NCBI RefSeq assembly: GCF_900090305.1
Contig: NZ_LT607751.1
Coordinates: 5,766,001-5,830,000, forward strand
DNA: 64,000 nucleotides
Direction of reading: 5' to 3'
Source: Micromonospora siamensis
GTDB lineage: Bacteria > Actinomycetota > Actinomycetes > Mycobacteriales > Micromonosporaceae
This document shows, in pieces, positions 52,798 to 60,919 of this stretch. The notes beneath the pieces are model-generated. The model was not told where the DNA came from and did not search any database. It saw only the letters and a program-made list of their open reading frames with translations. Numbering within the stretch: position 1 is the first letter of the stretch; each line of letters starts with the position of its first letter. The translations under genes were made by a program, and so were the position numbers.

Positions 52798-53781
52798 CCC
52801 GGCCCCCTCACCCGCGCCCTGCTCGCCGTCGCCCTGCTGACCGTCGGGCTGGCCGGCTGCTCGGGCGACCCCGCCCCCGCCCCGCGTCCCGCCGCACCCG
52901 CCGCACCCGCCGCGCCGCCGGCCACCACGACACCCACCGTGCCGGCCCCTCGGGTGGCAGAGGGGCACGCCCCCACCCGGAGCTTCGCCGTCGGCGTACG
53001 CCAGTTGAAGCTGAACCGCGGCGGCGACCGGCCCCTGCCGGTGACCATCTGGTACCCGGCCCGGGGCACGGCCGGCGGGTCGGCGGAGCGGTCCGCCCCG
53101 GCGGCGTCCGGGCGGTTCCCGGTGGTGATGTTCAGCCACGGGCTCGGCGGTGAGCCGGCCGACTACGCCGCGCTGCTGACCCGCTGGGCGGCGGCCGGGT
53201 TCGTGGTGGCCGCGCCGGCCTTCCCGCACACCCGCAAGGGCGCCGACGGCACCGTGCTCGACGTGCTGAACCAGCCGGCCGACGTGTCGTACGCGCTGAC
53301 CAAGGTGCTCGCCCTCGACGGGGCCGCCGGCGACCCGCTGCGCGGCCGGCTGGCCACCGACCGGGTGGCCGCGGCCGGGCACTCGGCCGGCGGGGTGACC
53401 ACCATCGGGTTGTTCACCGCGGGCCGTGACGAGCGGCTGGACGCCGGGGTGGTCTTCGCCGGCACCGGGCTGGGCGTCGGTACGGCCTTCGCCGGGGCAG
53501 CCGCCCCGCAGCTGTTCGTGCACGGCCGCGCCGACGAGGTGGTCGCCTACGCCGCCGGCAAGGCCGTCTACGACGCGGTGCCCTGGCCGAAGGCCATGCT
53601 CAGCCTGACGAAGGGCGACCACGGCCGGGCGCTGCTCACCGACGGCGCGGCGCTGCGGGTGGTCGCCGACACCACCGTCGAGTTCCTCCGCTGGACGCTC
53701 TACGGCGACACGGCGGCGAAGGACCGGATGCCCGCCGAGGCCCGCCAGGGCAACCTGGCGACCCTCGACGACCACCTCTGA
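52795..53781 (+). CDS. Secreted lipoprotein alpha/beta hydrolase, paralogue
   Basis: Lipoprotein of 328 residues with lipobox VGLAGC (Cys near residue 22), then a Pro/Ala linker. Hydrolase features: FSHGLGGEPADYAALL, nucleophile in AAGHSAGGVTTIGLF, acid in HGRADEVVAY and His in KGDHGRALL. The C-terminal VVADTTVEFLRWTLYGD is shared with the paralogue at 51297. It ends one base before the convergent MDR gene. Function is as for the paralogue: a surface esterase or lipase of unknown target. Confidence 0.87.
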   Translation: MPGPLTRALLAVALLTVGLAGCSGDPAPAPRPAAPAAPAAPPATTTPTVPAPRVAEGHAPTRSFAVGVRQLKLNRGGDRPLPVTIWYPARGTAGGSAERSAPAASGRFPVVMFSHGLGGEPADYAALLTRWAAAGFVVAAPAFPHTRKGADGTVLDVLNQPADVSYALTKVLALDGAAGDPLRGRLATDRVAAAGHSAGGVTTIGLFTAGRDERLDAGVVFAGTGLGVGTAFAGAAAPQLFVHGRADEVVAYAAGKAVYDAVPWPKAMLSLTKGDHGRALLTDGAALRVVADTTVEFLRWTLYGDTAAKDRMPAEARQGNLATLDDHL

Positions 53782-53782
53782 C

Positions 53783-54736
53783 TCAGACGCTGTGGTCGAT
53801 GACCACCTTGCCGAAGACGTCGCCGGAGTTCAGCCGGGCGAACGCCTCCTCGACCCGGCTGAACGGCACCACGCTGTCCACCACCGGGCGCACCTCGTGC
53901 TCGGCGCAGAACGCCAGCAGCTCGGTCAACTCCCCCGGCGTGCCCATCGAGGTGCCGAGGATCTCCAGCTGCATGGCGAAGACCCGGCGCAGGTTGACCT
54001 TGGGCTCGTGGCCGGCGGTCGCCCCGGAGACGACGATCCGGGCCCCCGGGGCCGCCGACTTCAGCGAGTGGTCGAAGGTAGCCGCGCCGACGGTCTCGAT
54101 CACCAGGTCGACCCGCTCCGGCAGCCGCGCCCCCGGCTCCAGGGCGGTCGCGCCCAGCTCGGTGATCCGGTCCCGCTTGGCGGCGTCGCGGCTGGTCGCG
54201 TACACCCGCTTGCCCAACGCGTGGCCGAGCGCGACGGCCGCGGTGGCGACGCCGCCGCCCGCGCCCTGCACCAGGACCGACTCGGCCTCGTCGGCCCGGC
54301 CCTTGGTGGTGAGCATCCGCCACGCGGTCAGCCAGGCCGTGGGCAGGCACGCCGCGTCGGTGACCGACAGGCCCGCCGGCAGCGGCAGCAGGTTCATCCG
54401 GGGTACGGCCACCCGCTCGGCGAAGGTGCCGGGGAAGTGCTCGGAGAGGATCGACATCCCGCGCGGGTCGCCCGGGGTGGGTACCACCGGGTAGATCACC
54501 ACGTGGTTGCCCTCCGGGTCCTCCCCCACCGCGTCGCAGCCGAGGATCATCGGCAGCTGGTCGCCGGTGAGCCCGACGCCGCGCAGCGACCACAGGTCGT
54601 GGTGGTTCAGCGAGCTGGCCCGCACCTGCACGGTGACCCAGTCGTCCTGCGGGTGGGTCGGCTCGGGCCGCTCGCCGACGGTGAGCGCGGCGAGCGGGTT
54701 GTCGGCGTCGAAGGCCGAGGCATAGGCGGCACGCAT
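53783..54736 (-). CDS. Zinc-type MDR alcohol dehydrogenase/quinone reductase family protein
   Basis: Medium-chain dehydrogenase/reductase of 317 residues. The catalytic GroES-like domain (about 1-130) has LNHHDLWSLRGVGL and GCDAVGED; it lacks the Cys cluster of the structural zinc lobe. The Rossmann domain has VLVQGAGGGVATAAVALG (about 153-170) and KRVYATSRD for NADP. The C-terminus is GKVVIDHSV. The substrate is unknown. ATG 54736 has TACGGT 7 nt upstream, so it is likely leaderless. Its end abuts the hydrolase end with a 1-bp gap. Confidence 0.87.
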   Translation of the reverse strand: MRAAYASAFDADNPLAALTVGERPEPTHPQDDWVTVQVRASSLNHHDLWSLRGVGLTGDQLPMILGCDAVGEDPEGNHVVIYPVVPTPGDPRGMSILSEHFPGTFAERVAVPRMNLLPLPAGLSVTDAACLPTAWLTAWRMLTTKGRADEAESVLVQGAGGGVATAAVALGHALGKRVYATSRDAAKRDRITELGATALEPGARLPERVDLVIETVGAATFDHSLKSAAPGARIVVSGATAGHEPKVNLRRVFAMQLEILGTSMGTPGELTELLAFCAEHEVRPVVDSVVPFSRVEEAFARLNSGDVFGKVVIDHSV

Positions 54737-54771
54737 GATCCGCACCGTAACAAGCCGAGCCGGCGTTAAGA

Positions 54772-54811
54772 AGGGCCTCTTCCCCGGTGACACACGACAG
54801 GAAGGGGCCCT
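54772..54811 (-). terminator. Hairpin terminator after the malic enzyme gene
   Basis: 12-base arms AGGGCCTCTTCC / GGAAGGGGCCCT (one T-G wobble) with a 16-nt loop, followed on the minus strand by TTCTTAA, about 10 bp after the gene. Confidence 0.7.
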
Positions 54812-54820
54812 CCGTACGCC

Positions 54821-55996
<1,176 letters not shown>

Positions 55997-56119
55997 GGTG
56001 ACTCCAGGATCTGTCGAGCAGACGGACCGGCCCGACCCGGCGCGAGGTTCAGCGGCGGGCGGGAGCAGGCGGTGCGGGGGTCACCCGGGCACTTTCCGAG
56101 CATAGTGACGCGCGCGGAG

Positions 56120-56141
56120 CCCCGATGTGATCGGGGTCATA
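56120..56141 (-). promoter_or_regulatory. CRP-like box and palindrome upstream of malic enzyme
   Basis: TGTGA-TCGGGG-TCATA (56126-56141) matches the CRP/GlxR consensus TGTGA-N6-TCACA at 9 of 10 conserved bases. It overlaps CCCCGAT-GTG-ATCGGGG (56120-56136). It lies about 130 bp from the malic enzyme start and behind the sodX gene end. Confidence 0.5.
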
Positions 56142-56155
56142 AAGTCAGGGCGGCG

Positions 56156-56506
56156 TCAGCCCCGCGTCGCCCGTACCCGCCCTGGCCGGGGCCACCACCG
56201 GGCCACCACCCGGCCGTGCACGTCGGCCGGCCCGTACGCCCGGGAGTCGTCGGTGACCAGGTCGTTGTCGCCGCGCAGCCACCAGGCGTCGCCGTCGCGC
56301 CGGTCGACGCGCTTGACCACCAGGAGGCCGGGGCGGCTGCGGAACACGGCGACCACCACGTCGCCGGGGCGTACCCGCCGGTCGCCCGGCCGGACCAGGA
56401 CGGCGTCGCCGTGGCGCAGCGTGGGCGCCATGGACGGCCCGGTGACCAGCACGGGCACCAGGAGGCCGCGGAGCCGGGGCGGCGCGGGTCCCTCGTCGGG
56501 GCGCAT
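56156..56506 (-). CDS. sodX: Nickel-superoxide dismutase maturation protease SodX
   Basis: Small S26-family signal peptidase of 116 residues. Catalytic Ser lies in VTGPSMAPTLRHGD (about residue 22), Lys in LLVVKRVDRRDGDAWWLRGDN (about 62), and a C-terminal box is in DSRAYGPADVHGRVV. There is no transmembrane anchor. It is divergent from sodN with 85 bp between, the standard sodX-sodN pairing; SodX cleaves the SodN propeptide so that His1 becomes the Ni ligand. GGAGGTG stands before ATG 56506; an ATG at 56608 in frame would reach into sodN and is rejected. Confidence 0.88.
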   Translation of the reverse strand: MRPDEGPAPPRLRGLLVPVLVTGPSMAPTLRHGDAVLVRPGDRRVRPGDVVVAVFRSRPGLLVVKRVDRRDGDAWWLRGDNDLVTDDSRAYGPADVHGRVVARWWPRPGRVRATRG

Positions 56507-56591
56507 CCGGGTTTCACCTCCACGCCGCCGGGCAGCATGTCCAGGAGTAATGTCAGCTTGGATCATCGCAAACGTCCCATGGAGGATCCCG

Positions 56592-56996
56592 ATGCGCCTT
56601 CCTCGCATCCTTACGCCCCGCGTGACCGCCAGCGCCCACTGCGACCTGCCGTGCGGCGTCTACGACCCGGCCCAGGCCCGGATCGAGGCCGAGTCCGTCA
56701 AAATGATCTGCGAGAAGTACCAGTCGAACACCGACCCGGAGTTCCGCACCCGCGCGATCCTGATCAAGGAGCAGCGGGCCGAGCTGGTCAAGCACCATCT
56801 CTGGGTGCTCTGGACCGACTACTTCAAGCCGGCCCACTTCGAGAAGTACCCGCACCTGCACCAGCTCTTCAACGAGGCCACCAAGGCGGCCGGCGCGGCC
56901 GGCGCCAAGGGTGCGACCGACCCGGCGAAGGCCGACGAGCTGCTGCAGAAGATCGACGAGATCTCGAAGATCTTCTGGGAGACCAAGAAGGCGTGA
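56592..56996 (+). CDS. sodN: Nickel superoxide dismutase precursor
   Basis: Precursor of 134 residues; the 15-residue N-terminal propeptide (MRLPRILTPRVTASA) is removed to expose HCDLPCGVYDP, the nickel-hook motif with His1, Cys2 and Cys6. The mature 119-residue chain is helical and forms hexamers that dismutate superoxide in the cytosol. ATG 56592 has GAGGATCC upstream. The GNAT gene overlaps its stop (GTGA). Divergent sodX supplies the protease. Nickel-dependent control is expected, but I see no clear Nur box. Confidence 0.95.
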   Translation: MRLPRILTPRVTASAHCDLPCGVYDPAQARIEAESVKMICEKYQSNTDPEFRTRAILIKEQRAELVKHHLWVLWTDYFKPAHFEKYPHLHQLFNEATKAAGAAGAKGATDPAKADELLQKIDEISKIFWETKKA

Positions 56997-57574
56997 GCCT
57001 TCCCTCCCCGGCGTTCACGATCCGGCCGGCACGTCCCGAGGACGTGCCGGCCGTCGTCGCGATGGTGCACGAGCTGGCCGCGTACGAGCGCGCCCCGGAG
57101 CAGTGCCACCTCACCGAGGAGCAGCTGCGGGCCGCGCTGTTCGGCCCGTCGCCGGCGCTCTTCGGGCACGTGGCGGCGGACGCCGGCGGCCAGCCGGTCG
57201 GCTTCGCGCTCTGGTTCCTCAACTTCTCCACCTGGGCCGGCGGGCACGGCATCTACCTCGAGGACCTGTACGTCCGCCCGGCGTTGCGGGGCAGCGGGGC
57301 CGGTCGGGCGCTGATGGCCGCCCTGGCCGCGGTCTGTGTCGAGCGCGGCTACCAGCGGCTGGACTGGTCGATGCTCGACTGGAATCCGGCCGCCCGCTTC
57401 TACGCCGCGATCGGCGCCACGCAGCTCCAGGAGTGGGTGTCGTACCGGCTCGCCGGCCCGGCGCTGGACGCGCTGGCCGCCGAGCTGACCGGGCCGCCGG
57501 CCGCGGGGGCGACGCTCACCGCCCGCCCCGGACCGGGTACGGGTAGAGTCCCCGACCGGGGGGATGCGGCGTGA
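56993..57574 (+). CDS. GNAT N-acetyltransferase
   Basis: Acetyltransferase of 193 residues resembling diamine/spermidine N-acetyltransferases. The acetyl-CoA region has IYLEDLYVRPALRGSGAGRALMAALA (about 82-107), and LDWSMLDWNPAARFYAAIGATQLQEW gives the C-terminal motif. A ~30-residue Pro/Gly tail overlaps the next gene. GTG 56993 overlaps sodN by 4 bp, and its stop overlaps the anti-sigma gene, so the three are translationally coupled. The acceptor (polyamine or protein) is unknown. Confidence 0.85.
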   Translation: MSLPSPAFTIRPARPEDVPAVVAMVHELAAYERAPEQCHLTEEQLRAALFGPSPALFGHVAADAGGQPVGFALWFLNFSTWAGGHGIYLEDLYVRPALRGSGAGRALMAALAAVCVERGYQRLDWSMLDWNPAARFYAAIGATQLQEWVSYRLAGPALDALAAELTGPPAAGATLTARPGPGTGRVPDRGDAA

Positions 57575-57978
57575 CTCAACTGACCGGACGGCCGACCATC
57601 GACGACGACGTGGTCCACCTGACCGTGCCCGCCGACGGCGGCTACCTCGGCGTGCTCCGCACGGCCACGGCCGGGCTCGCGGCCCGGCTCCAGTTCGCCC
57701 TCGACGAGATCGAGGATCTGCGCATCGCGGTCGACGAGGCCTGCGCGATGCTGCTCGCCATCGCCACCCGGGACGCCGAACTGGACTGCCGGTTCGCCGT
57801 CACCGACGACGCGTTGGGCGTGGAGGTCACCGTGCCGACCGTGCGCGGCGCGACCCTGCCCTCGGAGTCCTCGTTCGCGTGGAAGGTGCTGACCGCGTTG
57901 ACCACCGACGCGGCGGCGACCGCCTCGAACGGCCGGGCGACCATCTCCCTGCTCAGCCGGCGTTCCTCCGGCTGGTGA
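57571..57978 (+). CDS. RsbW-like anti-sigma regulatory factor (degenerate ATPase motifs)
   Basis: HATPase_c-fold protein of 135 residues of the actinobacterial anti-sigma F/B group. The N-box region is AVDEACAMLLAIA, in which the usual Asn is Met, and the G1 box DxGxG is missing, so kinase activity is doubtful. It likely binds a SigB/F-type sigma factor. No sigma gene follows, although one often does in this neighbourhood in other actinobacteria; here the next gene is on the other strand. GTG 57571 overlaps the GNAT stop (GTGA). Confidence 0.75.
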   Translation: MTQLTGRPTIDDDVVHLTVPADGGYLGVLRTATAGLAARLQFALDEIEDLRIAVDEACAMLLAIATRDAELDCRFAVTDDALGVEVTVPTVRGATLPSESSFAWKVLTALTTDAAATASNGRATISLLSRRSSGW

Positions 57979-58008
57979 GCCGCCGGCCGCGCCGACCGGG
58001 CGCGGCCG

Positions 58009-58398
58009 TCAGCCCAGGCCCAGCGCCCGGGTCGTGGGCGGGCTGACCAGCAGCGCGCTCACCCCGAGACCGAGCGCCATCAGCGGTACGCCCAGCCAGC
58101 CCAGGCCGCCCTGGATCATGTACCAGCCGATCGGCAGCAGCATGAGCTGGAGCACGATGGCCGGCGCGCGGGCCCCGGCCCGGCGGGAGGCGAGTGCCCC
58201 GCCGAGCGCCCAGAGCCCGACCGCCGCGGCGACGGCGAACCCGGTGACCAGGAGCGCCGAGGTCAGGTCGACGGTGTCGGCGGTGAGGTCCGCCCAGATC
58301 AGCCAGGCGGCGACCAGGCCGAGGGCGACCGCCTCCGCCCGCAGCAGCCGGACCGCCCAACTCAGCGTGGCGGGGAACGGGGCGGGGTCGATGGTCAC
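58009..58398 (-). CDS. Four-helix membrane protein
   Basis: Protein of 129 residues, unrecognised, with four predicted helices: about 20-40 (AEAVALGLVAAWLIWADL), 45-68, 76-95 and 100-122. The C-terminus is SPPTTRALGLG. The start GTG 58398 has TATCGT 7 nt upstream, a leaderless-type promoter that lies back to back with that of dagK. No functional motif is visible. Confidence 0.7.
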   Translation of the reverse strand: MTIDPAPFPATLSWAVRLLRAEAVALGLVAAWLIWADLTADTVDLTSALLVTGFAVAAAVGLWALGGALASRRAGARAPAIVLQLMLLPIGWYMIQGGLGWLGVPLMALGLGVSALLVSPPTTRALGLG

Positions 58399-58441
58399 GC
58401 GCGACACGATACCGGTGCGGCGGCGCGGTACAGTGCCGCCC
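58399..58441. promoter_or_regulatory. Back-to-back leaderless promoters in a 43-bp gap
   Basis: Minus strand: TATCGT then 7 nt then GTG 58398. Plus strand: TACAGT then 7 nt then ATG 58442. The whole spacer is used by two -10 elements facing away from each other, and any -35 of one would overlap the other gene or its promoter. Confidence 0.6.
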
Positions 58442-59389
58442 ATGCGGGCCGTCCTGGTGGTCAATCCGAAGGCCACCACCACCAGTGAGCGCAGCCGGGA
58501 CGTGCTGGTCCGGGCGCTGCGCAGTGAGGTCGACCTCTCCGTCCGGTACACCCGGCGGCGGGGTCACGCCACCACCCTGGCCCGCGAGGCGGCCGAGGAG
58601 GGCGTCGACGTGGTGGTCACCCTCGGTGGTGACGGCACGGTGAACGAGGTGGTGAACGGCCTGATGGCCGGGCTGCCCGCCACTCCGGACGGCGGTACGC
58701 CGGCGCAGCGCCTGCCCGCCCTGGCGACCGTGCCGGGCGGCTCCACGAACGTCTTCGCGCGCGCCCTGGGGCTGCCCCGGGAGTGGCCGGAGGGCACCTC
58801 GATGATCCTGGAGGGCCTGCGCCTGGGCCGGTCGCGGACGATCGGCCTGGGCCGGGCGGACGACCGGTACTTCACCTTCTGCGCCGGCTTCGGGGTGGAC
58901 GCCGCGGTGATCCACCGGGTGGAGCAGGCGCGGCGCCGCGGGCGGGTGTCCACGCCGGCGCTCTACATGCGCTCGACGTTCGCGCAGTACTTCTTCTCCT
59001 CCGACCGGCGCCATCCGGCGATCAGCCTGGAGCGGCCGGGCGAGCAGGCCGAGGAGGAGCTGGCCACGGTGATCATCCAGAACACCGCGCCGTGGACGTA
59101 CCTGGGCGAGCGGGAGATCAACCCGAATCCAGAGGCGTCGTTCGACCTGGGTCTGGACGTGCTGGCGCTGCGCCGACTGCGAGTGGCCAGCACGGCACGG
59201 ACGGTGACCCAGTCAGTGGCGCGACACGCCGATCCCCGTGGCCGCCAGGTGCTCCGGCTGCACGACGTGCCGGAGTTCACGCTGGTCTCGGCCCGTCCAC
59301 AGGCTTTTCAGCTGGACGGGGACTATCTTGGCGAGCGGCAGAAAGTTAGATTCGCATCCGTTCCGGACGCACTGAGAGTAATCTGCTAG
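58442..59389 (+). CDS. Diacylglycerol kinase-family lipid kinase
   Basis: DagK/YegS-type lipid kinase of 315 residues, phosphorylating diacylglycerol or a related lipid with ATP. The catalytic domain begins VLVVNPKATT; the nucleotide motif VVTLGGDGTVNEVVNGL (GGDGT) is at about residues 60-76, and ALATVPGGSTNVFARALG follows. The C-terminal beta domain (about 190-315) has PWTYLGEREINPNP and QLDGDYLGER. TACAGT 7 nt before ATG 58442 suggests a leaderless mRNA. It returns diacylglycerol to phosphatidic acid for phospholipid synthesis. Confidence 0.9.
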   Translation: MRAVLVVNPKATTTSERSRDVLVRALRSEVDLSVRYTRRRGHATTLAREAAEEGVDVVVTLGGDGTVNEVVNGLMAGLPATPDGGTPAQRLPALATVPGGSTNVFARALGLPREWPEGTSMILEGLRLGRSRTIGLGRADDRYFTFCAGFGVDAAVIHRVEQARRRGRVSTPALYMRSTFAQYFFSSDRRHPAISLERPGEQAEEELATVIIQNTAPWTYLGEREINPNPEASFDLGLDVLALRRLRVASTARTVTQSVARHADPRGRQVLRLHDVPEFTLVSARPQAFQLDGDYLGERQKVRFASVPDALRVIC

Positions 59390-59562
59390 GTCTCGGGTAC
59401 AGCCCTTGGTCGAGCGGTGACGTACCGCACGCACGCGGTGGCCCGCGACACCGGGAGGGTTGGTGCCGGAAATGTCAGCAATGTCACGCGGACTGTACTA
59501 TATTGATCCTCGACTGTGGTACGGCGGGTAACCAGAGGTACCGGAAACCCGGACAAAGGGGT

Positions 59563-59578
59563 CGTGAGCTTGCTCACC
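59563..59578 (+). promoter_or_regulatory. CRP-like box 1 upstream of whiB1
   Basis: CGTGAGCTTGCTCACC: a perfect GTGA-N6-TCAC core within a longer GTGAGC/GCTCAC palindrome, 257 bp before the whiB1 start. Confidence 0.55.
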
Positions 59579-59621
59579 GTGCGGAGTTTTTCCGAGCGCC
59601 ACCCTTGACATCGCGAGCGTT

Positions 59622-59637
59622 CGTGAAAGTATTCACA
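59622..59637 (+). promoter_or_regulatory. CRP-like box 2 upstream of whiB1
   Basis: CGTGAAAGTATTCACA matches TGTGA-N6-TCACA at 9 of 10 bases. It lies 12 bp after a consensus TTGACA, so a bound regulator could affect that promoter. Confidence 0.6.
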
Positions 59638-59834
59638 AGCGCACTTGTGTTACCGGGACATTGCCTGGATATGCTCGATCGGTTGAGCTGTTCCAGCAGG
59701 TCCACGGGGCCCACAGCCTGCTCACGCATTGCCGAATAGGTCGACGCGAACCGTCACTGCCGGCACTGCGGATGCATATAGAAAAAGCAACGAGCGACAT
59801 CTGCCACCCATCCAGAATGAGGAGTGTTGCCGCC

Positions 59835-60092
59835 ATGGACTGGCGCCACGATGCCGTCTGCCGCGACGAGGACCCGGAGCTGTTCTTCCCGATCGGGACG
59901 TCCGGTCCGGCTCTGCTGCAGGTGGAGCAGGCCAAGGCCGTCTGCCGGCGTTGCCCGGTGACGGACAGTTGCCTTCAGTGGGCGCTGGAGTCCGGTCAGG
60001 ACGCCGGCGTCTGGGGCGGGATGAGTGAAGAGGAGCGCCGCGCGGTCAAGCGCCGCGGCGGGCTCCGGGTGCTGCGCGCCCACTCCGCCTGA
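59835..60092 (+). CDS. whiB1: Iron-sulfur transcriptional regulator WhiB1
   Basis: Wbl-family regulator of 85 residues, essential in mycobacteria and NO-responsive. It carries a [4Fe-4S] cluster through C9, C37, C40 and C46 (Cys-x2-Cys-x5-Cys pattern), then the GVWGGMSEEERRAVKRR G(V/I)WGG turn and a basic tail, and binds the sigma factor region 4. The opening MDWRHDAVCRDEDPELFFP identifies it as WhiB1/WblE rather than another Wbl. GAGGAG precedes ATG 59835. Two CRP-like boxes upstream match the CRP control known for whiB1 in M. tuberculosis. An intrinsic terminator follows. Confidence 0.95.
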   Translation: MDWRHDAVCRDEDPELFFPIGTSGPALLQVEQAKAVCRRCPVTDSCLQWALESGQDAGVWGGMSEEERRAVKRRGGLRVLRAHSA

Positions 60093-60111
60093 ACCGACCG
60101 CACCACAGCTA

Positions 60112-60144
60112 CGCCCCGGTAGGGTCAACCCTCCGGGGCGTTTT
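60112..60144 (+). terminator. Intrinsic terminator of whiB1
   Basis: CGCCCCGG-T-AGGGT-CA-ACCCT-CCGGGGCG followed by TTTT. This is a two-step stem with a U-tract, the clearest Rho-independent terminator on the plus strand in this window. Confidence 0.9.
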
Positions 60145-60188
60145 GCTGTCCCCCGCTCGCCCCCGATGGGGTCGGCCACTGTCGCCGC

Positions 60189-60911
60189 TCAGCCGGCCGA
60201 CCCGACGCGCCGCAGCACCAGCTCGGCGAGGTCCGGGACGTCGGTCAGCGGGGCGGCCACGGCCACCGCGCCGGCCTCCCGGGCGGCGGCCACCACCGCG
60301 TCGTGGAAGAGCCCGGGGGCGAGGAAGTAGGCCGCCACGGCCACCCGACGCGCCCCGCCGGCACGCAACCGGGCCACCGCCGGTCCGGCGGCCGGTGGGG
60401 CGGCCGAGGCGTACGACACCCGGACGGGGACGTGCAACGCCTCGCCCAGCGCGGCGGCCACCCGGCCCACCGAACCCCGGGCCCGCGGGTCACGGGTGCC
60501 CGCCGCGGCCAGCACCAGGGCGTCGTACCCGCCGGGGGTCGCCTCGGCCAGCCGTCGGCGCAGCGCCGCCAGCAGGGCGTCGTCGACCGCGCCGGCCACC
60601 GGGCCGAGCACGTCGGTGACGCGTACGGTCAGGTCCGGCGCGGTCTCCCGGGCCGCCGCCACCGCCGCCGGCACGTCCACCCGCCGGTGGTACGCGGCGG
60701 TGAGCAGCAACGGCACCAGCACCACGTCCCGGTGCCCGGCGGCGGCCAGCTCGCGCAGCACCGCGGTCGGCCCCGGCTCGGTGTGGTCCAGCCAACTCGG
60801 CAGCACCACACCGCCGGGCCGGGCGGCCTCGACGGCGCGGGCCAGCGCCCGGGTCGCCCCCGCCGCCCGGGGATCCCGGCTGCCGTGCGCCACCAGGACC
60901 ACCGGCGGCAC
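60189..60911 (-). CDS. Sirohydrochlorin chelatase (CbiX/SirB type)
   Basis: Chelatase of 240 residues, predicted to insert Fe(2+) into sirohydrochlorin to make siroheme for the sulfite reductase. N-terminal VPPVVLVAHGSRDPRAAGATRALARA carries the conserved HGS motif, and a second half has LAAAGTRDPRARGSVGRVAAALGEAL, indicating a double CbiX fold; AYHRRVDVP holds another His. I set the start at GTG 60911; GTG 60938 is possible. A longer continuous frame reaching toward cysH is not a true fusion, because cysH uses another frame. Cobalt specificity cannot be excluded. Confidence 0.82.
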   Translation of the reverse strand: MPPVVLVAHGSRDPRAAGATRALARAVEAARPGGVVLPSWLDHTEPGPTAVLRELAAAGHRDVVLVPLLLTAAYHRRVDVPAAVAAARETAPDLTVRVTDVLGPVAGAVDDALLAALRRRLAEATPGGYDALVLAAAGTRDPRARGSVGRVAAALGEALHVPVRVSYASAAPPAAGPAVARLRAGGARRVAVAAYFLAPGLFHDAVVAAAREAGAVAVAAPLTDVPDLAELVLRRVGSAG

Positions 60912-60919
60912 CCGGCCGG

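Larger units (their letters stand above)
59390..59834 (+). promoter_or_regulatory. 445-bp whiB1 upstream region
   Basis: Relatively AT-rich, with no gene. It holds TACTATATT near 59496, TTGACA at 59605-59610, and two CRP-like boxes, CGTGA-GCTTGC-TCACC (59563-59578) and CGTGA-AAGTAT-TCACA (59622-59637). TATGCT near 59670 could be a -10. Such a long, multi-box leader suits a tightly controlled gene. Confidence 0.6.

Noticed and set aside
53770..53800. Terminator between the second hydrolase and the MDR gene
   Set aside because: The genes converge with a 1-bp gap and no stable stem was found in the overlap.
56507..56608. Longer SodX starting at ATG 56608
   Set aside because: It would overlap the sodN start and lacks a ribosome site; ATG 56506 has GGAGGTG at good spacing.
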